From NCBI GenBank assembly GCA_023213395.1, contig CM041465.1:210683741-210747740 (forward strand): a DNA stretch of 64,000 bases, read 5' to 3'. This DNA comes from Cycas panzhihuaensis. Taxonomy: Eukaryota; Cycadophyta. Shown here piece by piece: positions 34,061-44,077 of the stretch (positions are counted from its first letter, which is position 1; every line of letters begins with the position of its first letter). The notes below the pieces were generated by a model. It was not told where the DNA came from. It ran no database searches and saw only the letters and a list, made by a program, of their open reading frames with translations. Position numbers and translations under genes: made by a program.

Positions 34061-35023
34061 ATGTATTATGACCCGGAGTTAATGGACCAAATTCTGATGG
34101 CTCTAAAAGCAAACAGCAGCAAAGCTAAATTGGACGCAGATATAGTCCACACTATTACTAGACTTCCCAAGGAGGGAGAGGTTCCATTGGGAACAAAAAG
34201 ATCAGAGGTTGACAGGGAAATGTGGATGAGGGAGTTATGCCAGCCTAACACCCAAATAATGTCCGGCGGAATCAGGGTAGCCGACATTATGGACAACAGA
34301 TTGCAGTGGGTGGCCAAGGTGATTAATTCAAGGTTTTTGTCAAAAAGGAAATATACCTACATCCAGGGAGGTATGATGCAGGTATTATTAAAAATTCGGG
34401 ATGGAGAAAGAATGAACTGGTCCGAATTTTTATCAGAGAATATGAGGCAACAGCTACAGGAAATCCGGACACACCCCTTCCGCCATCCTTCATTGCTTTT
34501 GGCAATTTTATTTTACCAGTGTCTGGAAGTTCAATTAACCAGAACCACTATTTCTCCTCGGGAACCAATCATTAAACAGTGGGTAGTAGAGTTCCCAGAC
34601 ACAACAACCAGCATGGAAGCTAAACGGAGAGTTCAGAAGCAAATGCAGAAGGTCCTTACCTGGTTACAAAAAACCCCAGGTACACCTATTCCTCACAGGA
34701 CAAAGCAAGCTGTCCATCGACGTAGGAAGAGGAAGAAAGGAGAAGAGGAAACAGAAGAAGAAGAGGAGGAGGAGGCAGAAGCATCCTGGGAAGAATGGGA
34801 AGACTTCCCAGTAGCAGCAGAGGTTGGAGAGCCCTCAGCACCTCCTACACCGCAGGACAAAGCGGGACCAATTATTCAAATGATCCAGGATATGGAGGCA
34901 GGGTACAAAGCAGAGATAGCGGCACTTCAGGAGAAAATAAAGGAGAAGGATGCCATTATTGCTACCCTGACACAGATAAACAAAGAAATTTTAGGAGGAC
35001 CGAGGCAGCAGGAGCTGCCTTGA
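34061..35023 (+). CDS. Intact 320-codon ORF at the 3' end of the Tat-like element
   Basis: Uninterrupted ORF from MYYDPELMDQILMAL to ILGGPRQQELP. The central part (ADIMDNRLQWVAKVINSRFL, then YIQGGMMQVLLKIRDGERMN) recalls the 'putative plant transposon protein' domain found in Athila-type elements, where a W-x-x-x-I and a later G-x-x-x-N segment recur; this is a family-level resemblance only. It then has a basic patch (RRRKRKKG), a long Glu run (~residues 228-240) and a C-terminal coiled coil (MEAGYKAEIAALQEKIKEKD). No signal peptide or membrane segment is evident, so it is not clearly env-like. It is the only long intact frame of the element besides the second Gag-like ORF. Confidence 0.85.
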   Translation: MYYDPELMDQILMALKANSSKAKLDADIVHTITRLPKEGEVPLGTKRSEVDREMWMRELCQPNTQIMSGGIRVADIMDNRLQWVAKVINSRFLSKRKYTYIQGGMMQVLLKIRDGERMNWSEFLSENMRQQLQEIRTHPFRHPSLLLAILFYQCLEVQLTRTTISPREPIIKQWVVEFPDTTTSMEAKRRVQKQMQKVLTWLQKTPGTPIPHRTKQAVHRRRKRKKGEEETEEEEEEEAEASWEEWEDFPVAAEVGEPSAPPTPQDKAGPIIQMIQDMEAGYKAEIAALQEKIKEKDAIIATLTQINKEILGGPRQQELP

Positions 35024-35117
35024 GACAGAGTGGGGGAGGGATACCCCGAAATTTTGACTTTTTTGGAGTTTTGTTGAGCAAAGATGCTCAAACCCATAAC
35101 TGTTGACCCGGGATAGA
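35024..35117 (+). promoter_or_regulatory. Polypurine tract and short 3' untranslated zone
   Basis: gtgggggaggga at ~35,030-35,041 is the best purine tract. It lies ~75 bp before the 3' LTR rather than adjacent to it, so the true plus-strand primer site is not certain. Confidence 0.45.
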
Positions 35118-35955
35118 TGTTGGAGTGAAATTTGACTCAATGGCTGTGTGAGGACCAGAGGCAAGTCAGATAACCCGAGTTGTGCAGGTACGGACCGTAC
35201 GGAGGTACGCACGAGGCAAAACGGCAGAAAAACAAGCATTCAGTGCGTATGGCAGTGCGTGCACAGGCAGATGCACGCATGAGAACGTGCGGTGGCACGA
35301 CGGAACCAAGCGGCGGACGCATGACTCGAGGGGACGGTGAAGACCAGGGAGGTGCCGCACGTGCATTTGGACATACGGACCCAAAGGAATAATTAATTAA
35401 GGACAAACAAAGTGATTAAGTGAAGAGGCACGATAATCGAAGAGGTACGCATGATCGAAGGGGTTGTAATGACAGATCATAACCCTTCACCAAAAGGTAC
35501 CAAATAGGAGTACTTAAGGAGGTACGCATGATTCACTGGTTAGGGTGAGAGCCGGATATCACGGCACGCAAAGGTGCAGAGAGGCGATGACGCATGATTG
35601 GAGCATGAATGTATGATAAGTACCATCTGGGTACGCATATGTAACAGAAGGATCAGATGTCACTGGAATGCTCAGGAATGCATTCCAGCCCCTGTGTAAA
35701 TGAACTGTTGAATTAATAAAAGGAAGAGTTATGTGGAAATTGGTGTATTCTTGGTGTTGTGATGATGATTTTGAAGTATGTATTGATTTACATCTTGTGT
35801 ACCATTCTGTGAATTATATATGGAATGTATGTGGAATGTATGTGAATAACCATGTTGACAGTATCCTAAAACTAGACTATAGCGCTGTGTAACCTTGACA
35901 AGTGAGCAAAGGGTATCTCGTAAGTGTAACAAGGCACCCCCAGCAGCAGTCAACA
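35118..35955 (+). repeat. 3' LTR of the Tat/Athila-like element
   Basis: 838 bp, TGTTGGAGTG...CAGTCAACA, followed by TSD ACAAG. It is strongly alike to the 5' LTR except at 35,240-35,380, where many small differences cluster. Confidence 0.93.
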
Positions 35956-37051
35956 ACAAGTTCCAAGAGCATGGTACTCAAAGATCGATGATTACTTCTT
36001 GAGACATGGGTTTCATCGATCTACTTTAGATCCTAAACTATACAACAAACATGAAAAGAACCATGCCATTTTTATTGTCTTGTATGTAGATGACTTAGTG
36101 ATCACTGGCAATGACACTAAGATGATACACATTCTCCAGGATGACTTGAAGAGAAGTTTCGAGATGACAGATCTTGGACTTCTCCATTATTTCTTAGGCT
36201 TTGAGGTATGGCAACAGCCAGGCTATATCTTCATCTCCCAAGCGAAATATTCTTGGGACATTTTGCAGTGGTTCAGGATGCACGACTGCAAGCCAGCACC
36301 TACACCCATGGAGAATGGAACAAAGCTTACTCTCAATGAGGAAGTTGCACCTGCAGATCCCACTCTTTACTGGCAGTTGATTGGTAGCCTCATTTATCTC
36401 ACCAACACTCAACCGGATATTTCATTTGCAGTTGGGATTTGTTCACGATACATGTCTCAACCCAATCAGAAACATTGGAATGCAGCTAAACGCATACTCA
36501 AGTACATCAAAGGCACATTGCAGTATGGCCTTGAGTATGCACATGATGAGAACTTCACTCTGGAAGGGTTCTCAGATTCTGATTGGGCAGGTTGCCAGGA
36601 TAGCAGGAGATCAACCTCGAGATACTGTTTTTCCCTTGGTACAGCAGTTGTTTCGTGGAGTTGCAAGAAGCAACCCAATGTTACCTTGTCCTCCACTGAA
36701 ACAGAGTACAAAGCTGCAGTCAGCGCATCTTGTGAAGCTATTTGGCTACAACGGATTCTTGGGGAACTTGGACTTGAGCAGGATCGCCCCACCAGGATTT
36801 ATTGCGACAATCAAAGTGTGCTCAAGCTGGCCAAGAATCCTGTATTTTATGCAAGGACCAAACACATTGAGGTTCATCATCACTTCATCAAAGAGCATGT
36901 GCAAAGTGGTGAGATCAACCTTCAATATCGACCAACAGAACAACAGACAGCATATATCTTTACCAAGCCACTTGGTAGAGAAAATTTTGTAAAATTTAAA
37001 GATGGTCTAGGGGTCCGACTTAACATTGTAAACAGTAAGGGGGGGTGTTAA
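35956..37051 (+). pseudogene. copia A copy 1 pol, second part: RT end and RNase H
   Basis: Continues the RT interrupted at 25,459: VPRAWYSKIDDYFLRHGF, catalytic YVDDLVITGND, then TPMENGTKL, DPTLYWQLIGSLIYLT and SRYMSQP. RNase H follows: GFSDSDWAGCQDSRRST, SSTETEYKAAV, IYCDNQSVLKLAKNP and KHIEVHHHFIKE. The frame is open throughout and its stop TAA lies in the first bases of the 3' LTR. This half is clearly better preserved than the matching part of copy 2. Confidence 0.95.
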
Positions 37052-37590
37052 ACCTTATGTTTACATGTTAAGATTATCTACTTTATTTTTCATGTAATAT
37101 TTGTACTTTAGGGGTGACTTATCACTTAAGTGATAAAGTGCACACCCACATTCTTTTCTAGTGACACAACATTGTCACTAAAGGGTCAAATGGACCCCCA
37201 TGCACTTTTGCTCACTTGAGAGCCCTAAAAGGACACATGTCCTACATGCAAGGCATGTACCTTGGATGTTTGACACTTGTCAAACATCCAATGCCTTAGG
37301 TCTCTCCTTTCACTCTATATAATGAGAGCTCTCCTCATTGTTCTTATATAGAGTTGGAGTTGTATTGTTATGCTGCCAGTTTGCTAATCAAACTGTTATT
37401 CATTTGGAGGTTGGACCAATTCCAACCCCTCACATTTGGTATCATTTTTTGCTCCTTCTTTTTCATGCTTCGTCTTGCTTATGTTTCATCTTAAGAGTAT
37501 CATACTTGTTAGCATTTGTTGCTTTCTAGAACTAGAGTGAACCTAGCTTCTAGATCTTGGGATTGTAAGGCCATTAGGCCCTTTTTCACA
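37046..37590 (+). repeat. 3' LTR of copia A copy 1
   Basis: 545 bp, preceded by the purine tract aaggggggg (37,037-37,045) and followed by TSD GTATG. It contains the 18-bp palindrome (37,119-37,136), a second hairpin (37,262-37,291) and a TATA box (ctatataatgag, ~37,315). Confidence 0.95.
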
Positions 37591-37595
37591 GTATG

Positions 37596-38882
37596 ACTGA
37601 TTATTATCACAATTCTTACTTTATTGTTTGAAATAGTGTGTTCTTTTTTTCCTGCATACAAACAAACACGTCTTAGTTTTGTGTAACAATTTGATCGGTT
37701 TTTGAATGGAATAACCTACAAGGAGCATGCACTAATAGGTTTCAAGAGATAATAAGGCTAGTTGACAATTGTATAGCAGTTGGTTCTTGATAAGCAAGAA
37801 CTATAGATAGGCATATTATATTTGGTTTATCGAGACACCATTCAATTAAGGGCCTATGCAGTGATTATTTTTCATTCATAGCAACCAATTTATGTAGTAT
37901 ATGAACAATTGTGATATCTAATACTTGGAGTTTGGTATACAACAAGATTATACACCAAGGTTTGGGTAATTAATCATCAACATTTGATTGTTATCTTTTC
38001 ATCGTAATTATGTAAATACTAAAAACCATCTCAAATAACAAGTAATTAACATTGGTTTTGATAGGATGAGTTGCAACTTGCAACTATTAATTGCATCCTA
38101 TGGCAACCAATAAGAAGATACAACATTCATACCTAGTTTTATAGGATAATATTAATTAGGTGAGATAATCTATATATTTTCTATTATAATTGATATACAA
38201 TTTGAGAGGATTCCAATTGATGATAAACTATTAATAATGAATTGTGATCTTGACCATTTGTTGTGCCATGTGTTATCAATATGATGAATGTGTAAACCTA
38301 CTAAAGGGGAATAAGAGTGGGGTATGATTAATGTATAAGATTGATATTATCAACAGCTGGGCATTTCCTGGGGTAAACAGAGCAAGTTTATAACTTGGTG
38401 ACACGGATGGGAACTCAAGGTGGTACCCATTATGGGGCATCACAAATTTCCCTTGTCTCTAGTTTCTACCCTTCTCAGGGTACAACATTAGGATGATTCT
38501 CCATTGGATGATTTGTAATGGGTTCACCACTACCTTCAAAAGCAACTATGGATTACTTGTACACTATTAAGATTCTTGGATTTCCCTCCAAATATCCCTT
38601 TGTATATGATCATGGGGTCCTTTCTTGGCCATGGATTTTCTTTATTTTATCTTATTCTAATTTGGCCTGTAGCATTAGGGGAGATAGCACTTGACCTTGA
38701 AGAAGACAACCTCCCAAGGTTTCACAACTAGGTTTCATCAATGCACCTTTCCAACCACAAACCAAACTTAAAGGTTGGCTTATATGTGAACGGCATGCAT
38801 ATCAGTCATGGTTGCCACTAATATCTAGTGTCCAAGAGTACGTACATTGAGATTTGGGCATTGTTGTGAGCCATTTTTCACA
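37596..38882. other. AT-rich intergenic or intronic sequence
   Basis: No sustained frame and no recognisable repeat. AT-rich throughout. It could be host intron sequence if the NAD+ synthetase gene continues leftward. Confidence 0.5.
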
Positions 38883-41800
38883 TTTGGGTCTAAGTAGCTT
38901 GAAACACGAAAATGGAAACAGGGAAACGAAAATGAGGAAATGCCAAAACATCTATATAAAAAAATCCTAGAAATGTGGAAACATTCATATGCTTTCCACA
39001 CACATATACATATTTGAAATAGAAAATATAGAATTGAAACAATTATTAACATTTATAGATTGAAAATACATAATTAAAACAATTATTTACATTTTAAAAA
39101 TGAAAATATATAATTCATGTATGCATTTTAAAATAGAAAATATAGAATTGACAAAGAATTTAGCTCATATAATATTAAAATGACATGAAGATTCGATTAC
39201 AAATTTGGTTTTTACAATCTACATCAAATATATCATCACATATCAAAAAAAATTATCAAGATCATCATGAGATCGATCTTGAAAGATTGTTGAACCATCT
39301 GTTGAAGATGATGATGCTTCTCCCAAAAATTGTAATGTAGAAGCATGCATGTGAAGTGGGAAGTGCAAAGGGTTAGAGATGCAGAATTGATCAAACTCCA
39401 AACTTGTGGTTTTAAGATCAACATCCCAAAACTGTGAAGGCTCCTCCTATCTGTACTCCTCCTTTTTACAAGAAAGAAGACGAAGGTTGAAGTGTATACC
39501 CCTATGTTGGCCCCTACACCATTGATTGTCCACCATGTGATTGCATCCATTTTAAAGCTATCATGTCAGCCCTTGCACCATTGATTATCCACCATGTGAT
39601 TCCATCCATTTTGCTCATATTAAACATTACTTACATGTCTCCAAACACTAGACCAGTCCTATTAGCAAAACTAGCAAATTCTTTACAAATTTATAAGGTA
39701 TCATCATGATTTGGATATAGTCTCTTAATGGCGTCTTTGAAACCACTAGAAACTTTCTTATCCTTGTGGGGGGCTTCCTATTACTACCTGATTAGATGCA
39801 GGAAGTGTCATAGCACCTTGGATTCAATGTATGAGCCAAGGTGTGTAGGTGGGTGTTGAATTTGTTCCACCTAGAATTCATTATGATATGAATTTCCTAC
39901 CAAAAATCACTATAACCGGCCCTCTTTAGAAAAAAAAAATGGAATCCCACACCTTCTTAATCATGCTATCAATGTCTTTATATATGTCACCCATACAAGG
40001 CTTATCTGTATTAGTCTTGTGAAACAAGGCTATTATGGGCTCCCACGTATTGGGGATGAACTATGCATCCTCCCTCCATGTCTCGTCCAACATTGTTTAG
40101 CACACAATTAACGCCTTTCAATGTTGGATTGCCTCAATGATTGGCATTTTGATCCTATCACCATATGCATCAATGTAGATTTCACATCAACAAAATGCTT
40201 CAACATAATGTAACGTGACAACCTTTAGGAACTTCAACATTGAATATTGTCGAAATATTGACTAATGCATGGTGGTTGGTGATGAATTTTTAGATCTCCC
40301 TGGCTTGCTTACAAACCATTTTGATTACTGCCAATTACGGATAAGTCTCATCTGCTTCCATTTCCTTCAACATGAGGTTCAAACTATGGGCAATGTAGAG
40401 GGTTGAAAAGACATGTTGCTATCTATACTAAACCAACGTGCCGACAATTCTATAAACAAACATATTATTTGTTATCACTTGCACAATAAATAACTGGCCA
40501 TATTATTGGGAAATGAATTGTAATCATGACTTAACAGATAAATGATTTAAAAAATATGTGCATTATCTCATATTACTTGTACAACATTGTGAGCACTAAA
40601 ACATTCTATTGCTTGCAGAAGAATGTTAGCAATAAAACCTACATCCTTCATCTCTCCTATGCAATCAATCACCATGATGAACATGGAACCCTTGGATGAC
40701 ATGGCAATTAAATTCATGAGTGGCCTATTTTCTTGATCAGTCCTACCATCTGCAATAATGGAAATGCCAGAATTAATCTAGGAAGCCTTAATGGGCTCTA
40801 ATATGGATTCTACCAAACTCTACTCCTTATGAAAAAGCAAAGTGCAAACCCTCTTATATTTTGGACTTACATAGCCTTGTAATGCTGTGTTGATGGCTCA
40901 CACCATATCTTGCCAATATGGTGAGTGAAGCACGTTGAAGGGAAGCCCACATGCATAAATGCAACATATGATTCTAGTGTCCACTCCCTCCCTACCTTAA
41001 CGTTGAACATCAATAAGATTGGGCTAGTTTGAGTGCATGCCCTCTTTTTGGATTCCTCCACTGCTCCCTCCACTCCAATTGTAGTGGTTGATGAGGACCC
41101 CCTACCTTATGTTGCTTGTCTTCTTGATATTTTTTCAAACAATGCATCATCCACCTCTTTGCAGTATTTCTACATGATTGAGAGAGACAAACACGGACAT
41201 CCAACAATTCCTTTGTTAGGCTCACAAAGTAAGTGGGCCTTCACTCCAGAATATAAGACTTGATATAGCCCTCCATCACAAATTTTACACTTCCATGAAT
41301 GTGATCCTCTCCCAACAAATGTTGATATCTTCGTCACATACTTCCAAATGAGAGAATGGTTGATTTTTGTTGCCTCATTGTGCCCACCACCAGTAACAGA
41401 AGATTGTGAAGCCATTTCAATCACCTGCAATTGAGTAAAATCACTTGCAAACAAAGTTCAATCAACTGCAATGCAGTAGAGTCACTTACAAATAAAGTTC
41501 AATCACCTGCAAACAAGCTTTAATCAGTGGATGAATGGGTTTGAAAGTAGAAACTATACCCAAAGTTGTGATTAAATACCAATTCAATTTAGAAAACCAT
41601 GGGCAGAAAACCATGAGCTTGGCCCGCGATTTGGGGGCCCATGGGTTTGCCCATAGTTTAATGTTTGCATTTTCGTTTTTTTTTTCTTTTTGATTTCTAA
41701 ATTATCAAAAAACACATAAAATAAAAAATAAACAATAAAAAAGTGTTAAAACTTATTTAAATAAGTATCACCTAAGTTGGATGGGGCCGACCCATCATGT

Positions 41801-41992
41801 GGGCCCCACAAAATGAGTGTGCATGTGGAAGGAGCTGCCAAAAACGGCTCCTTCCACCAAAAACATCTCGGAAACGTTTCCTGCAGCCCAGAAACATTTT
41901 TGGGCCGTTTCCAATTTTCCGGTCTGTTTCCATGCCTCTGAAATGAGAAACGGCCCCTAGGGGACATTTCTGGTAACATAGGTTTGGGTCTA
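38883..41992 (-). mobile_element. Decayed hAT-superfamily DNA transposon
   Basis: The segment is bracketed by a direct repeat tttgggtcta at 38,883-38,892 and 41,983-41,992, of which 8 bases would be the hAT target duplication. The inner ends are weakly inverted (taagtagcttgaaa against tatgttaccagaaa, about 9 of 15 matching). The minus strand carries a BED zinc finger and transposase remnants. The ends are inferred. The 330 bp at the left end are very AT rich. Confidence 0.6.
39236..41415 (-). pseudogene. hAT transposase pseudogene (BED finger, DUF659-like, partial C-terminus)
   Basis: Start ATG at 41,415 (MASQSSVTGGG). A BED-type zinc finger follows at ~41,190-41,330: WKYVTK, then SHSWKCKICDGG and the HLL/C residues of YSGVKAHLLCEP. 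Further down, many stops interrupt text that still reads like plant hAT transposases: VQVITNNM, then HSLNLMLKEME and TYPWLAVIKMVCKQARE, then the W-W-x-x-N-G motif near 39,530. A clear dimerisation (hATC) domain was not found. A ~60-bp local duplication (ccaccatgtgattgcatcc and ccaccatgtgattccatcc) lies at ~39,528-39,612. Confidence 0.75.
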
Positions 41993-42266
41993 TTTAGATT
42001 CTATACTTGTGACACTTGCATGTATACTTCTATGTTTTTCAAAAAAGATAGATTGGATATGCTCTAGGCGCTCCTTGCTATATTGTAATTAGACAATATT
42101 TTGCCAATACCATTGACCATCAGTTGGTCATTTGAGGACACACACACAATTTTTTATTTCTATGCACCCATTTGCAACTAATACATATGATAACACTGCT
42201 ATCTCACAGCCCCAGAAAAATCATTTGAAACAAAATATGTGTAAATATCAGAATTCTGGAACTGAC

Positions 42267-42435
42267 CTTTAATTACAAGCTGGCACATACATCCAACAAT
42301 AGCTGCTACTGATGAACTGTCTGCTCCACCTGAAAGTGGCAACAAATAGCCAGAGGCTCCACTTCTCCTCAGGTAATCCCAAAGCCAACAAGCTGGACCT
42401 AGGGCTATCTCCTCTTCTGGAGAATGATATCTGAC
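42267..42435 (-). CDS. NADS: Glutamine-dependent NAD+ synthetase, exon with ATP-binding loop
   Basis: A 169-bp exon with acceptor CATGCAG and donor AAAG|GTCAG on the minus strand, in frame with no stop. It encodes [20 protein letters not shown] followed by [20 protein letters not shown]. The SGGADS P-loop is the ATP-pyrophosphatase site that adenylates nicotinic acid adenine dinucleotide before amidation to NAD+. The segment matches plant NAD+ synthetases, in which this is the start of the synthetase domain after the N-terminal nitrilase-type glutaminase domain. Ends in phase 1. The next 3' exon was not found in the window. Confidence 0.92.
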
Positions 42436-43939
42436 CTGCATGATTATATTCAATAGCAAGGAAATGTTGGCTCATTGCCCTTCTGGTTTATGAATATAAT
42501 TTGAACAAATGATATACAGCAAAGGTTAAAGACGAGAATTTGAAAGAGAAACATTCACAACTATGAACAGTTTGAATTTGAGTTTAAAAGATGTGACAAT
42601 AAAGCCATAGACCTACACTCATTCATTCTTGTTTTAAAAATCAGAAGAGATGTAGAATAATAGCACCTTATGTCAACAAGTGCCATGAATTCATGGGTTT
42701 AGAAAAGATTCTATTTGGCACAAGAACTGGCTATAAGCTTCACTAAAACATAATACGGAAAACAGTTCTAGAAAAGGGGGTCCTTGGAAAATTCTGAGAG
42801 TGCATGATTTTATAAGGGATGTTACAGGAAACGGAGCCTGGGCTGTGACCATGCACAAGTATAGGTGAGTAGCTGCTTATCTGAGTTGAATTCTAGGGAA
42901 TCTTGGCTAGCTTTCCCAGGTGTATTTGCTTGGTGAAGGATCATTTACACCAAGCAGGCAAGAGCTCAAAGCTTATAAGGGAAATACTCAGCCCTTGGAA
43001 TACTCACATCTGTCCAGCATAGACACGTAAGACATAGATCTTAAAATGAGCATTTAACAACAATGCTTCTATTTTATTATCCAAAAATCAACAAGAAATC
43101 ATCAGCATTCAATAAAATATAAGACAACTGCCAAAAATCTGGGAAGCGGGTCCAGGGGGCTGTAGTCTAGTGATCGGTAGTGAACACTATTTCACAAAGA
43201 AACAAGTTCAAACCTCTACATGGATGCTCACTATTAAATCCCATAGAATAGGACAAAAGTTCTATGTGGACTGTGCCAGACAGGGTGCAATTCCCAGGTG
43301 ACTTTAATGGATTAGACCCCTTAAGTCTGTGGCCTCTCAGACCAAAGAATATTCTCAAACTTTATTTTGATGGATGGGATCTCCCAAGTCTGAACTCTCA
43401 GACCAAAAACATTTCTTAAACTACTTTTTAAATTTTTGAAAAAGGAGGGAAAATATGGACCCCTTGGCTAGACATGGGGGCACAATGTGTAAAATGTGCT
43501 TCTGGTGCAAAAGCATGTGGTGACAGTTTCTATCATTCAAGAAAAACTTTTAGGCAAGTAGATTCTGCTACATTTCCTTCACATAATTTCAATTAGTTCT
43601 TGTTTTCTTCATTTTTCACATTTGTACCAGCCTTTTCAATGTTTTCGCTAACATTCTATGATTTCAGTTTTTCAATTCAGATTTTCTTAGATAACTGCCT
43701 AGCAAATCCTAATTTTGGGATTTTCCCCTTGATTTTTGGGTTATCACTTCTATATTCTCATGTTTGTCTTGTACAAGTTAGACAATAGCAGAATCGTTTA
43801 CCGCCGGAACAATCTATAGCATTAAAATATTTGAAATAAAAACAGAAATGACATGTTAAATAACCCTATAGCAATGAAATACTAGGACTTCAGGAAATAT
43901 TTCCCAACTAAGCAGCTTCAGATTGCATGTATAACTCAC
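42436..43939 (-). other. Intron between the two NAD+ synthetase exons
   Basis: 1,504 bp, GT-AG ends on the minus strand. No other exon-like frame. It contains a tRNA-derived SINE candidate at ~43,150-43,440 in plus orientation. The rest is AT-rich without recognised features. Confidence 0.75.
43150..43440 (+). mobile_element. Probable tRNA-derived SINE
   Basis: An A-box-like segment (ctgtagtctagtgatcgg, ~43,161-43,178) and a B-box-like segment (agttcaaacctc, ~43,205-43,216) have tRNA-gene spacing, within a tRNA-like head (gcgggtccagggggct). The body is non-coding and contains a repeated tctcagaccaaa motif (43,335 and 43,398). No poly(A) or clear TSD was pinned down, so both ends are approximate. 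Confidence 0.55.
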
Positions 43940-44077
43940 CTTGATTGGTAATGTTGGGAACACTCTAAGATTGGCCTTTGATTGACATAGCTTGAAATCC
44001 ACTCTTACTGAAGGGATGGGGAGCTCACAACTTGCTTGTTCTCTTAAGCTGCTAACTGCCCCCCTGTAGCTCACAAC
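43940..44077 (-). CDS. NADS: Glutamine-dependent NAD+ synthetase, preceding exon (linker to synthetase domain)
   Basis: A 138-bp exon of exactly 46 codons (phase 0 to phase 0). Acceptor TGAACAG and donor AAG|GTGAGT. Encodes VVSYRGAVSSLREQAS and then a linker ending FPTLPIK, which corresponds to the end of the glutaminase domain and the linker in plant NAD+ synthetases. Joined to the exon at 42,267-42,435 it stays in frame across a 1.5-kb intron. Together they are most likely part of a real, long-intron host gene. A processed copy is excluded by the intron. The rest of the gene is not visible. Confidence 0.88.

Larger units (their letters stand above)
25459..35955 (+). mobile_element. Tat/Athila-like Ty3/gypsy element nested in copia RT
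   Basis: LTRs at 25,459-26,301 and 35,118-35,955 begin TGTTGGAGTG and end CAGTCAACA. TSD ACAAG lies at 25,454-25,458 and 35,956-35,960, inside the copia RT codons for GLKQ. Internal order: gag, protease, a second Gag-like ORF, RT, RNase H, integrase without chromodomain, a GTACGCA-repeat zone, and an intact 320-codon ORF before the 3' LTR. The DGG protease motif, the LLGRPWL motif, the lack of a chromodomain and an extra 3' ORF fit the Tat/Athila branch. The pol frames are badly broken. Confidence 0.93.
18995..37590 (+). mobile_element. Ty1/copia retrotransposon, family A copy 1 (with two nested insertions)
   Basis: LTRs at 18,995-19,836 and 37,046-37,590 begin TGTTAAACC and end TTTTTCACA. 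The 5-bp target-site duplication GTATG is at 18,990-18,994 and 37,591-37,595. A PBS follows the 5' LTR and a polypurine tract (aaggggggg) precedes the 3' LTR. Domain order is gag, protease, integrase, RT, RNase H, as in copia. Two younger elements lie inside: a 285-bp mini-element in the 5' LTR and a 10.5-kb gypsy element in RT. Without them the element would be about 7.8 kb, unusual mainly for its 2.5-kb leader. Confidence 0.95.

Noticed and set aside
34061-35023. Glu-rich ORF as a host chromatin gene
   Set aside because: It sits between integrase and 3' LTR of a TSD-bounded element, so it belongs to the element unless shown otherwise.
34061-35023. Envelope protein
   Set aside because: No signal peptide, membrane segment or cleavage motif is visible.
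42199-42475. Complete small genes at the NAD+ synthetase match
   Set aside because: The homologous part is bounded by splice sites; the codons outside are intron read-through.
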